DNA from: an uncultured Clostridia bacterium
Lineage (GTDB): Bacteria; Bacillota; Clostridia; TANB77; CAG-508
Assembly (NCBI GenBank): GCA_934162615.1
Contig: CAKPJK010000006.1
Location: 1-50,307 of the forward strand
Length of the DNA: 50,307 nt
Direction: 5' to 3'
The notes below the pieces were generated by a model. It was not told where the DNA came from and did not search any database. It saw only the letters and a list, made by a program, of their open reading frames with translations. Shown here one piece after another: positions 17,567 to 25,928 of the stretch. Position 1 is the first letter of the stretch. Every line of letters starts with the position of its first letter. Position numbers and translations under genes: made by a program.

Positions 17567-18685
17567 CTATTTGATGCTAAATCCATCTCCAGACTCTTGA
17601 AGTTGGACACTAGATTTTAGACAAACTAGCGGACGAAAACCAAGGTTGTAAGCGCTACAGTCGTTAGCGGTAACATCGCCGTCGTAGTCCACACACATAA
17701 CATAGCTAGTAGCATTAGCAGAGGGGCTGGCTACCCACATAGCATCTGCTCCATTTGAAGATGGTAATACATATAAACTATCGCTTGATAAATAATCTGA
17801 ACTTGAATCTGTATAATTTTTCCATGTACCTCCATTAACACTTAGTTGATATCCTGTTGCACTTGTTGCTTGTGCTTCGTAATTCTTGTCTGGATGTTTT
17901 TGATTATATAATTTAAATAACATCTCTAATGTTGGTCCACCTATTACATAATCTGCTTTTTCATTTTTGTCTTTAAATGTACTCCATGCAGTTGTATCAA
18001 GCATATATGCTACTGCTTTCATATTAGGATTAACAGTTGAATTTTCAACACCTGTATATTGTTTATCTATAAAAAATGATTTATTTAATTTTTTTATTGT
18101 ATCTGTTGTTATTCTTGCTGCTCCTGTTGAATAAATATTCATTATATTATCAAATGGTGCAGCCTTTGGATACGAACTCTTTGTATTTGCAGGTGCATTT
18201 CCTACTGGTTGTCCTTCTTCATTTGTTCCATTTGGCAGTTTTGCAACATCTACATAGTCATCTGCTATTAAATAAATATTATTTGTTTCATCTGTTGCAT
18301 CTGTCATTTTTCCTGCATAGAATATTTTCCATCCTGTTACTCCATTTGCAGATGTATAATTTACTGATTTTCCATAGTAATTATTTGCCTTTTCTGTATC
18401 TGTTGCACTTGCTATTGTATTTGCATTTATTCCACTTCCTTGACCTCCACCTCCATTATTTTGTCCTGGTAAATATGCATTTATTTCACTCTCATATTCA
18501 TCTAATTTTGTATTTTGGTCTAATGCAGCCTCATCAGATTTTTGTTTTGCATCTTTTGCTTTTCCAAATATTCCAGTATTTGTCAATGCAGATATTGATA
18601 TTCCTGCCAATATTAAAAGTATAATTATAGTTATAACCAACGCCACAAGTGTTATACCTTTTGAACTTTTAAATGTATTTTTCAT
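17567..18685 (-). CDS. Pilin-like surface protein with DGR-type variable C-terminal domain
   Basis: A 372-residue protein with a type III (prepilin) signal: KSSKGITLVALVI, cut expected after Gly10, then a hydrophobic helix to about residue 33; the usual Glu at +5 is absent. A Gly-rich linker (73-85) leads to a large outside domain. The last 57 residues (from Met316) end in GFRPLVCLKSSVQL and resemble the C-type-lectin-fold tails of diversity-generating-retroelement targets. By hand count GC is about 50% over 17641-17760, against about 23% in the next 60 bases. From Ala323 to Arg351, 27 of 29 codons end in T or C, as expected if AAY codons of a template were randomised. Start ATG 18685 has GGGAGG. 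Confidence 0.85.
   Translation of the reverse strand: MKNTFKSSKGITLVALVITIIILLILAGISISALTNTGIFGKAKDAKQKSDEAALDQNTKLDEYESEINAYLPGQNNGGGGQGSGINANTIASATDTEKANNYYGKSVNYTSANGVTGWKIFYAGKMTDATDETNNIYLIADDYVDVAKLPNGTNEEGQPVGNAPANTKSSYPKAAPFDNIMNIYSTGAARITTDTIKKLNKSFFIDKQYTGVENSTVNPNMKAVAYMLDTTAWSTFKDKNEKADYVIGGPTLEMLFKLYNQKHPDKNYEAQATSATGYQLSVNGGTWKNYTDSSSDYLSSDSLYVLPSSNGADAMWVASPSANATSYVMCVDYDGDVTANDCSAYNLGFRPLVCLKSSVQLQESGDGFSIK
17642..17719 (-). other. Candidate DGR variable region (VR)
   Basis: Codons 323-348 of the pilin-like gene. They are almost all NNY (Ala, Thr, Ser, Tyr, Cys, Asp, Gly, Val, Asn, Leu), the set produced by replacing the two adenines of AAY. A GC-rich, apparently fixed segment follows (GFRPLVCLKSSVQL, about 17600-17641), the place of an initiation-of-mutagenic-homing site. 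No template repeat or reverse transcriptase lies in this window, so any partner must be elsewhere. Confidence 0.65.
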
Positions 18686-18879
18686 TTGAATTCCTCCCTT
18701 TTTTATTTTTTCTTTATTTTTATATAAAATTTATAAAATGCATCTTAAAATTTTATTGTGAAACTAAAATTTCTGTATTTTATAAAACATTAAAAACATT
18801 TTTGCAACACAAATAGATAGCAACACTTATAACTACATTTTAGGTATAATTATAGTATCCCTATCCATTTATGTTTTAT

Positions 18880-18930
18880 TTATTTTAAATCACCTGTGTA
18901 TGCTCCCTCAATGGTTATAACGTTTTGCAT
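18880..18930 (-). CDS. Candidate 16-residue small ORF upstream of the pilin-like gene
   Basis: ATG 18930 lies behind AAAGGAG and opens a 16-codon frame (MQNVITIEGAYTGDLK) ending in TAA. A sigma-A-like promoter lies at good distance upstream. It is less A+T-rich than its surroundings. It could be a leader peptide for the pilin-like gene 195 bases downstream, a small protein, or a gene remnant. Confidence 0.4.
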   Translation of the reverse strand: MQNVITIEGAYTGDLK

Positions 18931-18967
18931 TTTTAACGCTCCTTTTCTTTTGTTTTTCCATATGCCA

Positions 18968-18996
18968 ATATTAGCATAAAAAATAATAAAAATCAA
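18968..18996 (-). promoter_or_regulatory. Candidate sigma-A promoter for the 16-codon ORF
   Basis: On the minus strand TTGATT (18996-18991), 17-base spacer, TAATAT (18973-18968). Confidence 0.5.
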
Positions 18997-19119
18997 CTTT
19001 TTATATTAAATTTTTGTTACAAATCTTTACAAATTCCAACAACTAATATACAATATCAGTAGTAAATAATACTTAAAAAAATGGACACAATAAAAGAAAA
19101 AAATTTTGGAGGAAAACTA

Positions 19120-21507
19120 ATGAAAAATAAAAACGAATTAAATTTCAAAGACCTAAAAATGACTTGTAATTCAAATATTTTCAATTTTGAATCAACACAA
19201 GAACTGGAAGACATTACAACAGGAATTGGTCAAGAACGTGGAATCAAAGCACTTGAATTTGGCCTACAAGTAGATGTAAAGGGCTACAACCTTTATATTG
19301 AAGGACCAAGTGGTGTTGGAAAAACAATGTACACAAAAAACTATTTAAATAAAATATCAAAAAAACAAAAAACACCTAATGACTGGTGCTATATCTATAA
19401 TTTTGATAACCCAAACGAACCAATTGCAGTTTCACTTCCTGCAGGACAAGGAAAAGAATTTAAAAATGCAATGGATGGCTTCATTTTAGAAGTAAAAAAA
19501 GATATCAAAAAAACATTTAATGCAGACGATTTTGAAAAAGAAAAAGCACTACTTAAACAAGAATTTGAAGAAAAACGTTCTAGCATTTTAGACAAATTAA
19601 ATGTAGATGCATCAAAACATAATTTCCAAGTTAAATCTTCTCAAAATGGTATTTATATGATGCCAATTGTAAATGGAAAAGCCATTGACGAAGAAGAATT
19701 TGACAAATTAGATAATGAGATAAAACAAGTATATGAAGAAAAATCTTCAATTGTTCAAGCACAAATTATGGACGCAATTGAACAAATAAAAATTATAGAA
19801 AGACAATCAGATAAAAAAATATCTGAATGGCAATCAAATATTGCCTTACTTACAATTAATGTTCACATTAATTACTTAAAATCACAATTTAAGAGAAATA
19901 AAAAAATAACAAAATTCTTAAATGATGTTAAACAAGATGTTCTAAAAAATGTTTCATATTTTGTTGACGAAGATAAAGAAAAAGAGAAACAACAACAAAT
20001 GAATCCTGCTCAAAGAAAGCAAGACCCATCTTTAAATTATAGAGTAAACCTATTTGTTGATAACTCTAACATAGAAGGTGCACCTGTTATAATGGATTCA
20101 AACTACTCTTATCATAACATTTTCGGTACACTTGAATACGAAAATTACTATGGTTCATTAAAAACAGACCATACAATGTTAAAACCAGGTCTTTTACAAC
20201 AAGCAAATGGTGGTTACATCATTTTCCAAGCAAAAGATTTATTACAAAATAATTTCTGCTATGAAGCATTGAAAAAGGCATTAAGAGTTAAAGAAATAAG
20301 TATAGAAAATACAACAGACCAACGTGCATCTATGGTAATGGTTTCTTTAAAACCTGAACCTATTCCATTAGACTTAAAAGTTATTTTAATTGGAAATTCT
20401 ACCATTTATCAAACACTTTTGGCAATGGACTCAGATTTTAGAAAATTGTTTAAAATAAAAGTTGAATTTGAAGATGATGCACCTTTAAATAATGAAAATG
20501 CAAATAAATTAGCTCAAATAATTCACGGTTTCTGTGAAGCCGAACAACTTCCACACCTTGATAAAGGCGCTATGGCAAAATTAATTGAATATGCTTCAAA
20601 ACTTGCTGGAAGTCATAAAAAATTATCAACAAGATTTGATGATTTAATAAAAGTTGCCGGTGAGGCCGCAACTTGGGCTAAAATGTCAAGGTCAAAAATT
20701 GTAACTGCAGAGTTTGTTGACAAGGCTTTAGCAGAAAGAATTGAAAGAGTTAAAAAGTTTGATGCAAAATATATGGAAATGATTAAAGACCATTCTTTAT
20801 TAATTGATACAACTGGTTTTGAAGTTGGAACTATAAATGGTTTAACAATTTTAACAATTGGTGATTACTCATTTGGTAAACCTGCAAAAATAACAGTTAA
20901 CACATATACTGGTAAAAATGGAATTGTAAATATAGAAAGAGAAGTTGAACTTTCTGGTTCTACTCACTCTAAGGGTGTTCTAATTTTATCTGGATATTTA
21001 GGTGAAATGTTTGCACAAGATATTCCTTTGTGCTTAACTGCAAGTATTTGTTTTGAACAATTGTATAATGGTGTTGATGGCGATAGTGCTTCTAGTACTG
21101 AACTTTACGGTTTGCTTTCTAGTCTTTCTGGAATACCTATAAATCAAGCCATTGCTGTTACTGGTTCAGTTAATCAAAAAGGTCAAATCCAACCTATTGG
21201 TGGTGTTAATGAAAAAATTGAGGGTTATTTCCAAATTTGCAAAATGCGTGGTTTGACTGGTGAACATGGTGTTATGATTCCTGTTCAAAATGTTGATAAT
21301 TTACAACTTTCTGATGAAATTGTTTCTGCTGTTAAAGATGGTTTGTTCCATGTTTATGCGGTTTCTACAATTGAGGAGGGTATTGAGGTTTTGACTGGTG
21401 TTCCCGCTGGTAAGAAGGATAAAAATGGTCATTTTCCTGCTGGTACTGTTAATTATCTTGTTTATGAAAAGCTTAAAAAGTACGCAAAAATTGATATGAA
21501 TAAATAG
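19120..21507 (+). CDS. Lon-family ATP-dependent protease, LonC/YcbZ-like
   Basis: AAA+ serine protease of the Lon S16 family, probably degrading unfolded or regulatory proteins in the cytoplasm. The 795 residues have Walker A GPSGVGKT (about 62-69), a long helical insertion with coiled coil (about 130-280), the rest of the AAA module, and a C-terminal protease domain with catalytic Ser656 (DGDSASSTELYG) and Lys699 (PIGGVNEK), 43 residues apart as in Lon. No N-terminal substrate domain and no membrane segment, which fits LonC/AAA_32 rather than LonA or archaeal LonB. Start ATG 19120 follows GGAGG (19109-19113); ATG 19081 lacks a site. Confidence 0.88.
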   Translation: MKNKNELNFKDLKMTCNSNIFNFESTQELEDITTGIGQERGIKALEFGLQVDVKGYNLYIEGPSGVGKTMYTKNYLNKISKKQKTPNDWCYIYNFDNPNEPIAVSLPAGQGKEFKNAMDGFILEVKKDIKKTFNADDFEKEKALLKQEFEEKRSSILDKLNVDASKHNFQVKSSQNGIYMMPIVNGKAIDEEEFDKLDNEIKQVYEEKSSIVQAQIMDAIEQIKIIERQSDKKISEWQSNIALLTINVHINYLKSQFKRNKKITKFLNDVKQDVLKNVSYFVDEDKEKEKQQQMNPAQRKQDPSLNYRVNLFVDNSNIEGAPVIMDSNYSYHNIFGTLEYENYYGSLKTDHTMLKPGLLQQANGGYIIFQAKDLLQNNFCYEALKKALRVKEISIENTTDQRASMVMVSLKPEPIPLDLKVILIGNSTIYQTLLAMDSDFRKLFKIKVEFEDDAPLNNENANKLAQIIHGFCEAEQLPHLDKGAMAKLIEYASKLAGSHKKLSTRFDDLIKVAGEAATWAKMSRSKIVTAEFVDKALAERIERVKKFDAKYMEMIKDHSLLIDTTGFEVGTINGLTILTIGDYSFGKPAKITVNTYTGKNGIVNIEREVELSGSTHSKGVLILSGYLGEMFAQDIPLCLTASICFEQLYNGVDGDSASSTELYGLLSSLSGIPINQAIAVTGSVNQKGQIQPIGGVNEKIEGYFQICKMRGLTGEHGVMIPVQNVDNLQLSDEIVSAVKDGLFHVYAVSTIEEGIEVLTGVPAGKKDKNGHFPAGTVNYLVYEKLKKYAKIDMNK

Positions 21508-21515
21508 ATCCATAT

Positions 21516-21543
21516 AAAAAGCAGTTCCAATGGAACTGCTTTT
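21516..21543. terminator. Bidirectional terminator after the lon-like gene
   Basis: Perfect stem aaaagcagttcca with tggaactgctttt, one-base centre, between convergent genes. Confidence 0.88.
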
Positions 21544-21548
21544 GACTG

Positions 21549-22298
21549 TTAAAACTTCTCATACTCTAACACATTGTTTTTTTTACACCATTCTCTAAAG
21601 TTTTGCCGTTCTCCTTCTCTAAATTCATCCTGTGAATATTCATCATAATTCCACTGCTTATAGATTTTAAACTTGTACAACTTTAGAAAGTCTTCATATT
21701 TTTCAGATTGACGCATATTACTATCATAAATATAACCATTCCTTAAAATAATAGCATGCGCATAATATTTATGTCCCTCTTCAAAGGGTTCTTCTACTGC
21801 TCCCCATATAAGTAAAGAATCTTTTATAATTCTTGCAATTTTCAAAGAATAGTAATGGCAGCAATGCTTACAATTATCAGATAATAAGTCTTTATATAAC
21901 CACATATCCTGTTTTTTTATTTTTTTCCATTCTCTAAGCCCCAATGCCTTTCCGGTTATACTGACATATTTTCTTATAAAATCTACAATTTGATTCGTTC
22001 TTATTTGCGCTGGCGTCTTACACCCCATTACACAAAAATAAATCTGTCTGCTCACCTCTCTAGTTTCTAATATAAATATTATCATTCCTACATTCAAAAG
22101 AAGTAGCGCATAAATTCTAGTTTTAATAAAAATAAGCCCAATAATTCCCACTATCTCTAAAATAATTGCGCAAATTCTCCTCCGTAATGAAATCAAAGTG
22201 AATAATCCACAATCCCACTTATATATCTTATAAAACAATTCTGGTTCATCAGTGTGAATTTTATTGCCATAGCAATAACGCGTTAAAAATTTTAACAT
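21549..22298 (-). CDS. Unknown membrane protein with transglutaminase-like C-terminal domain
   Basis: A 249-residue protein of no family I can name. Two hydrophobic segments (about 40-60 and 62-78) lie near the N-terminus. The C-terminal half has DNCKHCCHYYSLK (Cys143, 146, 147), YYAHAIIL (His181) and GYIYDSN (Asp192). A Cys at a helix start, then His and Asp on successive strands, is the order of transglutaminase/papain-like cysteine peptidases, so this is probably a membrane-tethered member facing the cytoplasm or the outside. That is inference from spacing. Start ATG 22298, after GGAGGAA. Confidence 0.6.
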   Translation of the reverse strand: MLKFLTRYCYGNKIHTDEPELFYKIYKWDCGLFTLISLRRRICAIILEIVGIIGLIFIKTRIYALLLLNVGMIIFILETREVSRQIYFCVMGCKTPAQIRTNQIVDFIRKYVSITGKALGLREWKKIKKQDMWLYKDLLSDNCKHCCHYYSLKIARIIKDSLLIWGAVEEPFEEGHKYYAHAIILRNGYIYDSNMRQSEKYEDFLKLYKFKIYKQWNYDEYSQDEFREGERQNFREWCKKNNVLEYEKF

Positions 22299-22482
22299 AA
22301 ATTTGTTCCTCCTCTAAATAATTATTTTGGAATTTTTATATGATTTGCACTTGGCAAAAAACAATGTATCATCTATATTATACCATTATTTACATAATTT
22401 TGCAATTTTTACTTTCATTTTGTAAAATTTAAAATTAAAACACGTTTTGATTTTTTCGACTCATACTATATTTATATAACGC

Positions 22483-22520
22483 AAAAAATGCAAAACTTTC
22501 TAATTTGTTTTGCATTTTTT
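22483..22520 (-). terminator. Terminator after the DUF4363 gene
   Basis: Perfect 14-bp stem (aaaaaatgcaaaac with gttttgcatttttt), ten-base loop, T-run on both strands. Confidence 0.88.
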
Positions 22521-22521
22521 A

Positions 22522-22920
22522 CTAGAAAATATTTATCAAACTCAATGTAGTCTTATTTTTAATATGTTCCAACACATACACACTAGCATCAAGTTGAGCC
22601 ATAGAATCCCCATACTCCTCCATATCCAAATAACCATTAAGACTTGCTAAATTAGTTTCAATTTTTTCTAACTCATCATGTTCAATATAAATAGCAAGTT
22701 TTTTATGTCTTTCGTTCCAATCATCTCTAATCTCTTTAATTTGTTCTTTTAATTTATCTTTATTTATGTCCTCTTCATTCTCTTTTTCCATTTCTTTTCC
22801 AATTTCAGATAAACTCTGTGTGGCTATTTCAATTGATTTGTTTGTATATTTTGTAGTAAAAATATCTCCCGCAATTATTACTACAATAATAATTACAGAA
22901 ATAACTAATTCCTTCGTCAT
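22522..22920 (-). CDS. DUF4363 family protein
   Basis: A 132-residue protein with one N-terminal membrane helix (about 5-22) and a charged helical outside domain ending in the LDASVYVLEHIKNKTTLSLINIF region typical of DUF4363. Function unknown. Start ATG 22920 has AAAGGAGA at about eight bases; ATG 22926 is too close. It lies just downstream of a DUF421 gene, a pairing also found elsewhere in Firmicutes. Confidence 0.8.
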   Translation of the reverse strand: MTKELVISVIIIVVIIAGDIFTTKYTNKSIEIATQSLSEIGKEMEKENEEDINKDKLKEQIKEIRDDWNERHKKLAIYIEHDELEKIETNLASLNGYLDMEEYGDSMAQLDASVYVLEHIKNKTTLSLINIF

Positions 22921-22988
22921 GCACATATCTCCTTTTAATAACATAAAAATCTTATAACATTTGTTTATTATACATTATGCTCTACGCT

Positions 22989-23669
22989 CTATGAATTCTT
23001 CTTTTCTTTTTTCTGACAGAAAATTTGTCCTTTACCATCATAAGTAACAACCAATGCCTCTTCTGGCTTCATATCAAATTTTTCAACTTGTTTTTTTAAC
23101 CAATTATAATTCTTTCCAATTAATTTCAGATTCTGGTTCATAACTTTTCCATCAACAACCAAATCATATGGGATTCCCTCATATTCTGGTGTAATGTTGA
23201 AGTCCTCTGGAGTAGTTGTTCTCTTTTCAGGCTTTTGAATTACCGTAACTTGTCCACTTGTTTCCAAAATTGCATATTCCACATCACCTAAATTAACAAT
23301 GTTGTTTCCTCTAAGTCTTTCTTCCAATTCATTTACTGTAAATCTTTCTTTTTTCAAAGCCTTTTCATCAATTTTTCCTCTATATATCAAAATTGTTGGC
23401 TTTCCACAAATAATCTCCCTTGCTTTTATACTTTTTAAATTTACTAATGAAATTAACAAATGCATAACTAAAAGTCCCAAAATTGGAATTAATCCATTGA
23501 ATATCGGAACACCTATATCACTCATAGGAATAGTAGCCAAGTCTGCTATCATTATTGAAATTGCAAGTTCAAATGGTTGCAGTTGTCCTATTTCCCTTTT
23601 TCCCATTAACCTCATTACAATTAATACAAATATGTATAATATTATTGCTCTAAAAAAAATAATTAACAT
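22989..23669 (-). CDS. DUF421 family membrane protein (YetF-like)
   Basis: A 226-residue protein with three N-terminal membrane helices, the LMGKREIGQLQPFELAISIM signature, and a cytoplasmic DUF421 domain with GKPTILIYRGKI. Family members such as B. subtilis YetF and YrbG are linked to the spore or cell envelope with unknown activity. Start ATG 23669 has GAGGTGG at five bases; the in-frame GTG at 23687 lies before that site. Confidence 0.88.
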   Translation of the reverse strand: MLIIFFRAIILYIFVLIVMRLMGKREIGQLQPFELAISIMIADLATIPMSDIGVPIFNGLIPILGLLVMHLLISLVNLKSIKAREIICGKPTILIYRGKIDEKALKKERFTVNELEERLRGNNIVNLGDVEYAILETSGQVTVIQKPEKRTTTPEDFNITPEYEGIPYDLVVDGKVMNQNLKLIGKNYNWLKKQVEKFDMKPEEALVVTYDGKGQIFCQKKEKKNS

Positions 23670-23915
23670 TTTTTCCACCTCAAACACTATTTACATTAAA
23701 AATATAATTTTAAATATTTGAAATTACTAATTTATTTATTTTTAGTATTTATATTTTTTAACTATAATATTTTTTATTTTATTTTTTACAAAAATTAACT
23801 TTTTTATACTTATATTTTTGAATATTATTTAAAAATTCGTGAATAATAAAATTAGAGCCTTGAAATTGCAAATTTAATTTGCATAAGTTTTTAAAAATTT
23901 AAGGAGGTTTTCTAT

Positions 23916-24287
23916 ATGTCTAATTCACAAACAAGAAGTGAAAATAGTACTTCCACAGTGTGGCAAATAGTTGGTAGATTAATTGCCGCCGCTGTTGTTC
24001 TAGGTATTACTGCATTTTTTACACCTGGTTTTTCAATTAATAATATTTGGACTTTAATTATAGCCGCTGTTGTTTTAACAGTAATAGATTACTTAGTTAC
24101 AAAGTTTACAGGTTTACATGCAAGCCCATTTGGTAAAGGCTTCGTAGGTTTTGCATTAGCCGCTATTACTTTATATGTTACTCAATTTTTTGTAGCAGGT
24201 TACTCTATTTCATGGATGGCAGCTATAATTGGTGCTTTGATTTATGGTGTTATTGATTATTTCTTGCCAGGAAATCAAACTATGTAG
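23916..24287 (+). CDS. Four-TM phage-holin-like membrane protein (PF04020 type, YvlD-like)
   Basis: A 123-residue protein with four hydrophobic segments and the family pattern LIAAAVVLGITAFFTPGF and GALIYGVIDYFLP. The family is named for mycobacteriophage holins but is common on bacterial chromosomes (YvlD in Bacillus, cell-envelope stress). There are no other phage genes here, so a chromosomal membrane role is likelier. RBS AAGGAGG. A repeat follows directly. Confidence 0.85.
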   Translation: MSNSQTRSENSTSTVWQIVGRLIAAAVVLGITAFFTPGFSINNIWTLIIAAVVLTVIDYLVTKFTGLHASPFGKGFVGFALAAITLYVTQFFVAGYSISWMAAIIGALIYGVIDYFLPGNQTM

Positions 24288-24299
24288 TTATGAAAGAAA

Positions 24300-24383
24300 T
24301 TAGGGATTAGGGGACGGGTCTTCAATCCCTAAAAATATTTTAAAAGAGGAATTTGGAGTAGTAAACCCATAATCCCTCTTTTT
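24300..24383. repeat. GGGACGG-family repeat pair between convergent genes
   Basis: Unit one: ttagggatt (24300-24308) with aatccctaa (24324-24332) around loop aggggacgggtcttc. Unit two, degenerate: aaagagg (24343) with ccctcttt near 24380, loop agtagtaaa, then T-run. Between the holin-like gene and the UAP1-like gene end; can end transcription from both sides. Confidence 0.8.
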
Positions 24384-25628
24384 TTAATTTCTTTCCCAAT
24401 ATTTTTCATACAATTCCTTAGCAGTTTTAGGACTATCAACACCTTCTTTATTTTTAACAGGGGCGAAATCATCCTCTCTCTTACCTCTAAGAATTGCAAT
24501 ATCATCAAACAACTCAAAACTATCAAAAATAAACGCTTCAAACTTATAAGAATTTGGTTCAGTTGGTATAACTTCTTTGCCATTTTCATCAATATAAGCA
24601 TTTTTCTTAAAAGCACTATGATAAATTAATGGCTCTTTGCTTATTTTTTCAATAGCATCAATTGTAAACAAATTGCACATTATGTGAGATTCACCAAATC
24701 TCAATTCTCCATTATTATCAACTTCTTCTGCCATTTTTTCTGGTAATTCTGAATATTCTATAACCTTTGGATGGCCATTCATTTTGCAAAATACTCCAAC
24801 TCTTTCATGTGGATTTGCTTTAACAACTGATTTTGAAGCAATTTGAACATTTTTATCAATTGCCATTCCAAGTAATGTAACATCAGCCATTTTCAAAAGT
24901 GCATTATCAACACCACCAATAAATACCCATTTAACACCACGTTCCTTCATATCAGAAAGCATACCTGTTTTTCTTAATGATGCAAAAACTCCACCATTTC
25001 CATCTGAAGCCTCTCTTACCTTCATATCTTTTCCAATAAGCATTTTTCCGTTTGTATCAACTAATGGTAACTCTCCTTGTTCAAATAACATAACACTATT
25101 TTTATCATATCCAAAGTAATTATTTTTCTCCAAAAATTCTTGTGTTTGATCATTATTTTCTCTACTTGTCATTATGTACCAAGGAATAATTGTGTTATAC
25201 TTTTTATTTGCTTCTTTTAAATTTTCTGCTAAGATTTCAAATAAATATTTTCCTTTACCATAAACATCTAATTTAAAAGTTCCTTTTGGTCCTGTGTGAC
25301 CAAGTCTTGTTCCTTGTCCTCCAGCCATTGTAACAACTGCATAATGTCCACTAACAATTTCTTTTTCTCCTAAATTATCAAATGTACCTTTTTCGTTTTT
25401 TGTTAATTTTTCTTTATCTAAATATGGTATAGATTCAATTTTATTTTCTTTTAGTTCAATTTCTTTTTTTGTATTTTCATATAATTCTGCAATTTGGTGA
25501 AAATCGATATTTTTTAGTTGTTCTAATAATTCTTCTTTTTTATTTTCATCTAATTTATTTAATAATTCTATTATATGTTCTTGATTATATTCTTTTAATA
25601 ATTTTATTATTTCTTCGTTTTTATCCAT
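24384..25628 (-). CDS. UDPGP/UAP1-family UTP-dependent sugar-1-phosphate nucleotidyltransferase
   Basis: Transfers UMP to a sugar 1-phosphate, probably GlcNAc-1-P or glucose-1-P, making nucleotide sugars for the envelope. The 414 residues hold the signature AGGQGTRLGHTGPKG (about 100-115), GGVDNALLKMADV in the active site, and YKFEAFIFD near the end, as in eukaryote-type UAP1/UDPGP enzymes also found in Clostridia. It has an N-terminal helical extension (1-65). Start ATG 25628 is set by AAAGGAG. Substrate choice between UDP-GlcNAc and UDP-Glc is uncertain. Confidence 0.88.
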   Translation of the reverse strand: MDKNEEIIKLLKEYNQEHIIELLNKLDENKKEELLEQLKNIDFHQIAELYENTKKEIELKENKIESIPYLDKEKLTKNEKGTFDNLGEKEIVSGHYAVVTMAGGQGTRLGHTGPKGTFKLDVYGKGKYLFEILAENLKEANKKYNTIIPWYIMTSRENNDQTQEFLEKNNYFGYDKNSVMLFEQGELPLVDTNGKMLIGKDMKVREASDGNGGVFASLRKTGMLSDMKERGVKWVFIGGVDNALLKMADVTLLGMAIDKNVQIASKSVVKANPHERVGVFCKMNGHPKVIEYSELPEKMAEEVDNNGELRFGESHIMCNLFTIDAIEKISKEPLIYHSAFKKNAYIDENGKEVIPTEPNSYKFEAFIFDSFELFDDIAILRGKREDDFAPVKNKEGVDSPKTAKELYEKYWERN

Positions 25629-25928
25629 AGCCTTCTCCTTTTCTTGACTACACATTGGTAATCAAGTTGCTTTTTTTAGTATATTTTATTCTGTTTTAAT
25701 TTTTTTGTTCATTTCAATTACTATTGTAATTACTTTTGCCATTTTATCACAATGTACTGATTTTTGCAAACTTTTTTCTAAAACTTGTCATATCATTTGA
25801 AAATTCACAATATACATTAATTAAAGTTATGTGGTACAAACATTTAAATTGTTTTGAACAGTGCAGACAATAATATTATTTTTTTATATTTTCATATTAA
25901 AGTCCGCATTTTTAAGGGAGGTATATAG
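25629..25928. other. 300-base divergent intergenic region upstream of spoIVA
   Basis: Very A+T-rich spacer between the divergent UAP1-like and spoIVA genes. The only element I can support is the sigma-E-like promoter at 25788-25818; the spoIVA leader would then be about 100 bases. Confidence 0.5.
25788..25818 (+). promoter_or_regulatory. Candidate sigma-E promoter for spoIVA
   Basis: TCATATC (25788-25794) matches the sigma-E -35 consensus KMATATT at six of seven, and TATACATT (25811-25818) matches -10 CATACAnT at seven of eight; spacer 16 bases. spoIVA is a sigma-E gene in Bacillus, which supports the call. Confidence 0.45.

Larger units (their letters stand above)
18686..19119. other. 434-base divergent intergenic region between the pilin-like and lon-like genes
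   Basis: Very A+T-rich. It holds a candidate 16-codon ORF with promoter (18880-18996, minus), a TATAAT box at about 18849-18854 with no clear -35, and the lon ribosome site at 19109. No copy of the variable region and no riboswitch were seen here. Confidence 0.6.

Noticed and set aside
18076..18624. 182-codon open frame on the plus strand across the pilin-like gene
   Set aside because: Leucine-rich antisense shadow in A+T-rich DNA, without ribosome site; the minus-strand frame has a prepilin signal and a clear start.
19081..19119. ATG 19081 as the lon-like start
   Set aside because: No ribosome site before it; GGAGG at 19109 points to ATG 19120.
23916..24287. Holin-like gene as evidence of a prophage
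   Set aside because: This four-TM family is common on bacterial chromosomes and no other phage gene lies nearby.
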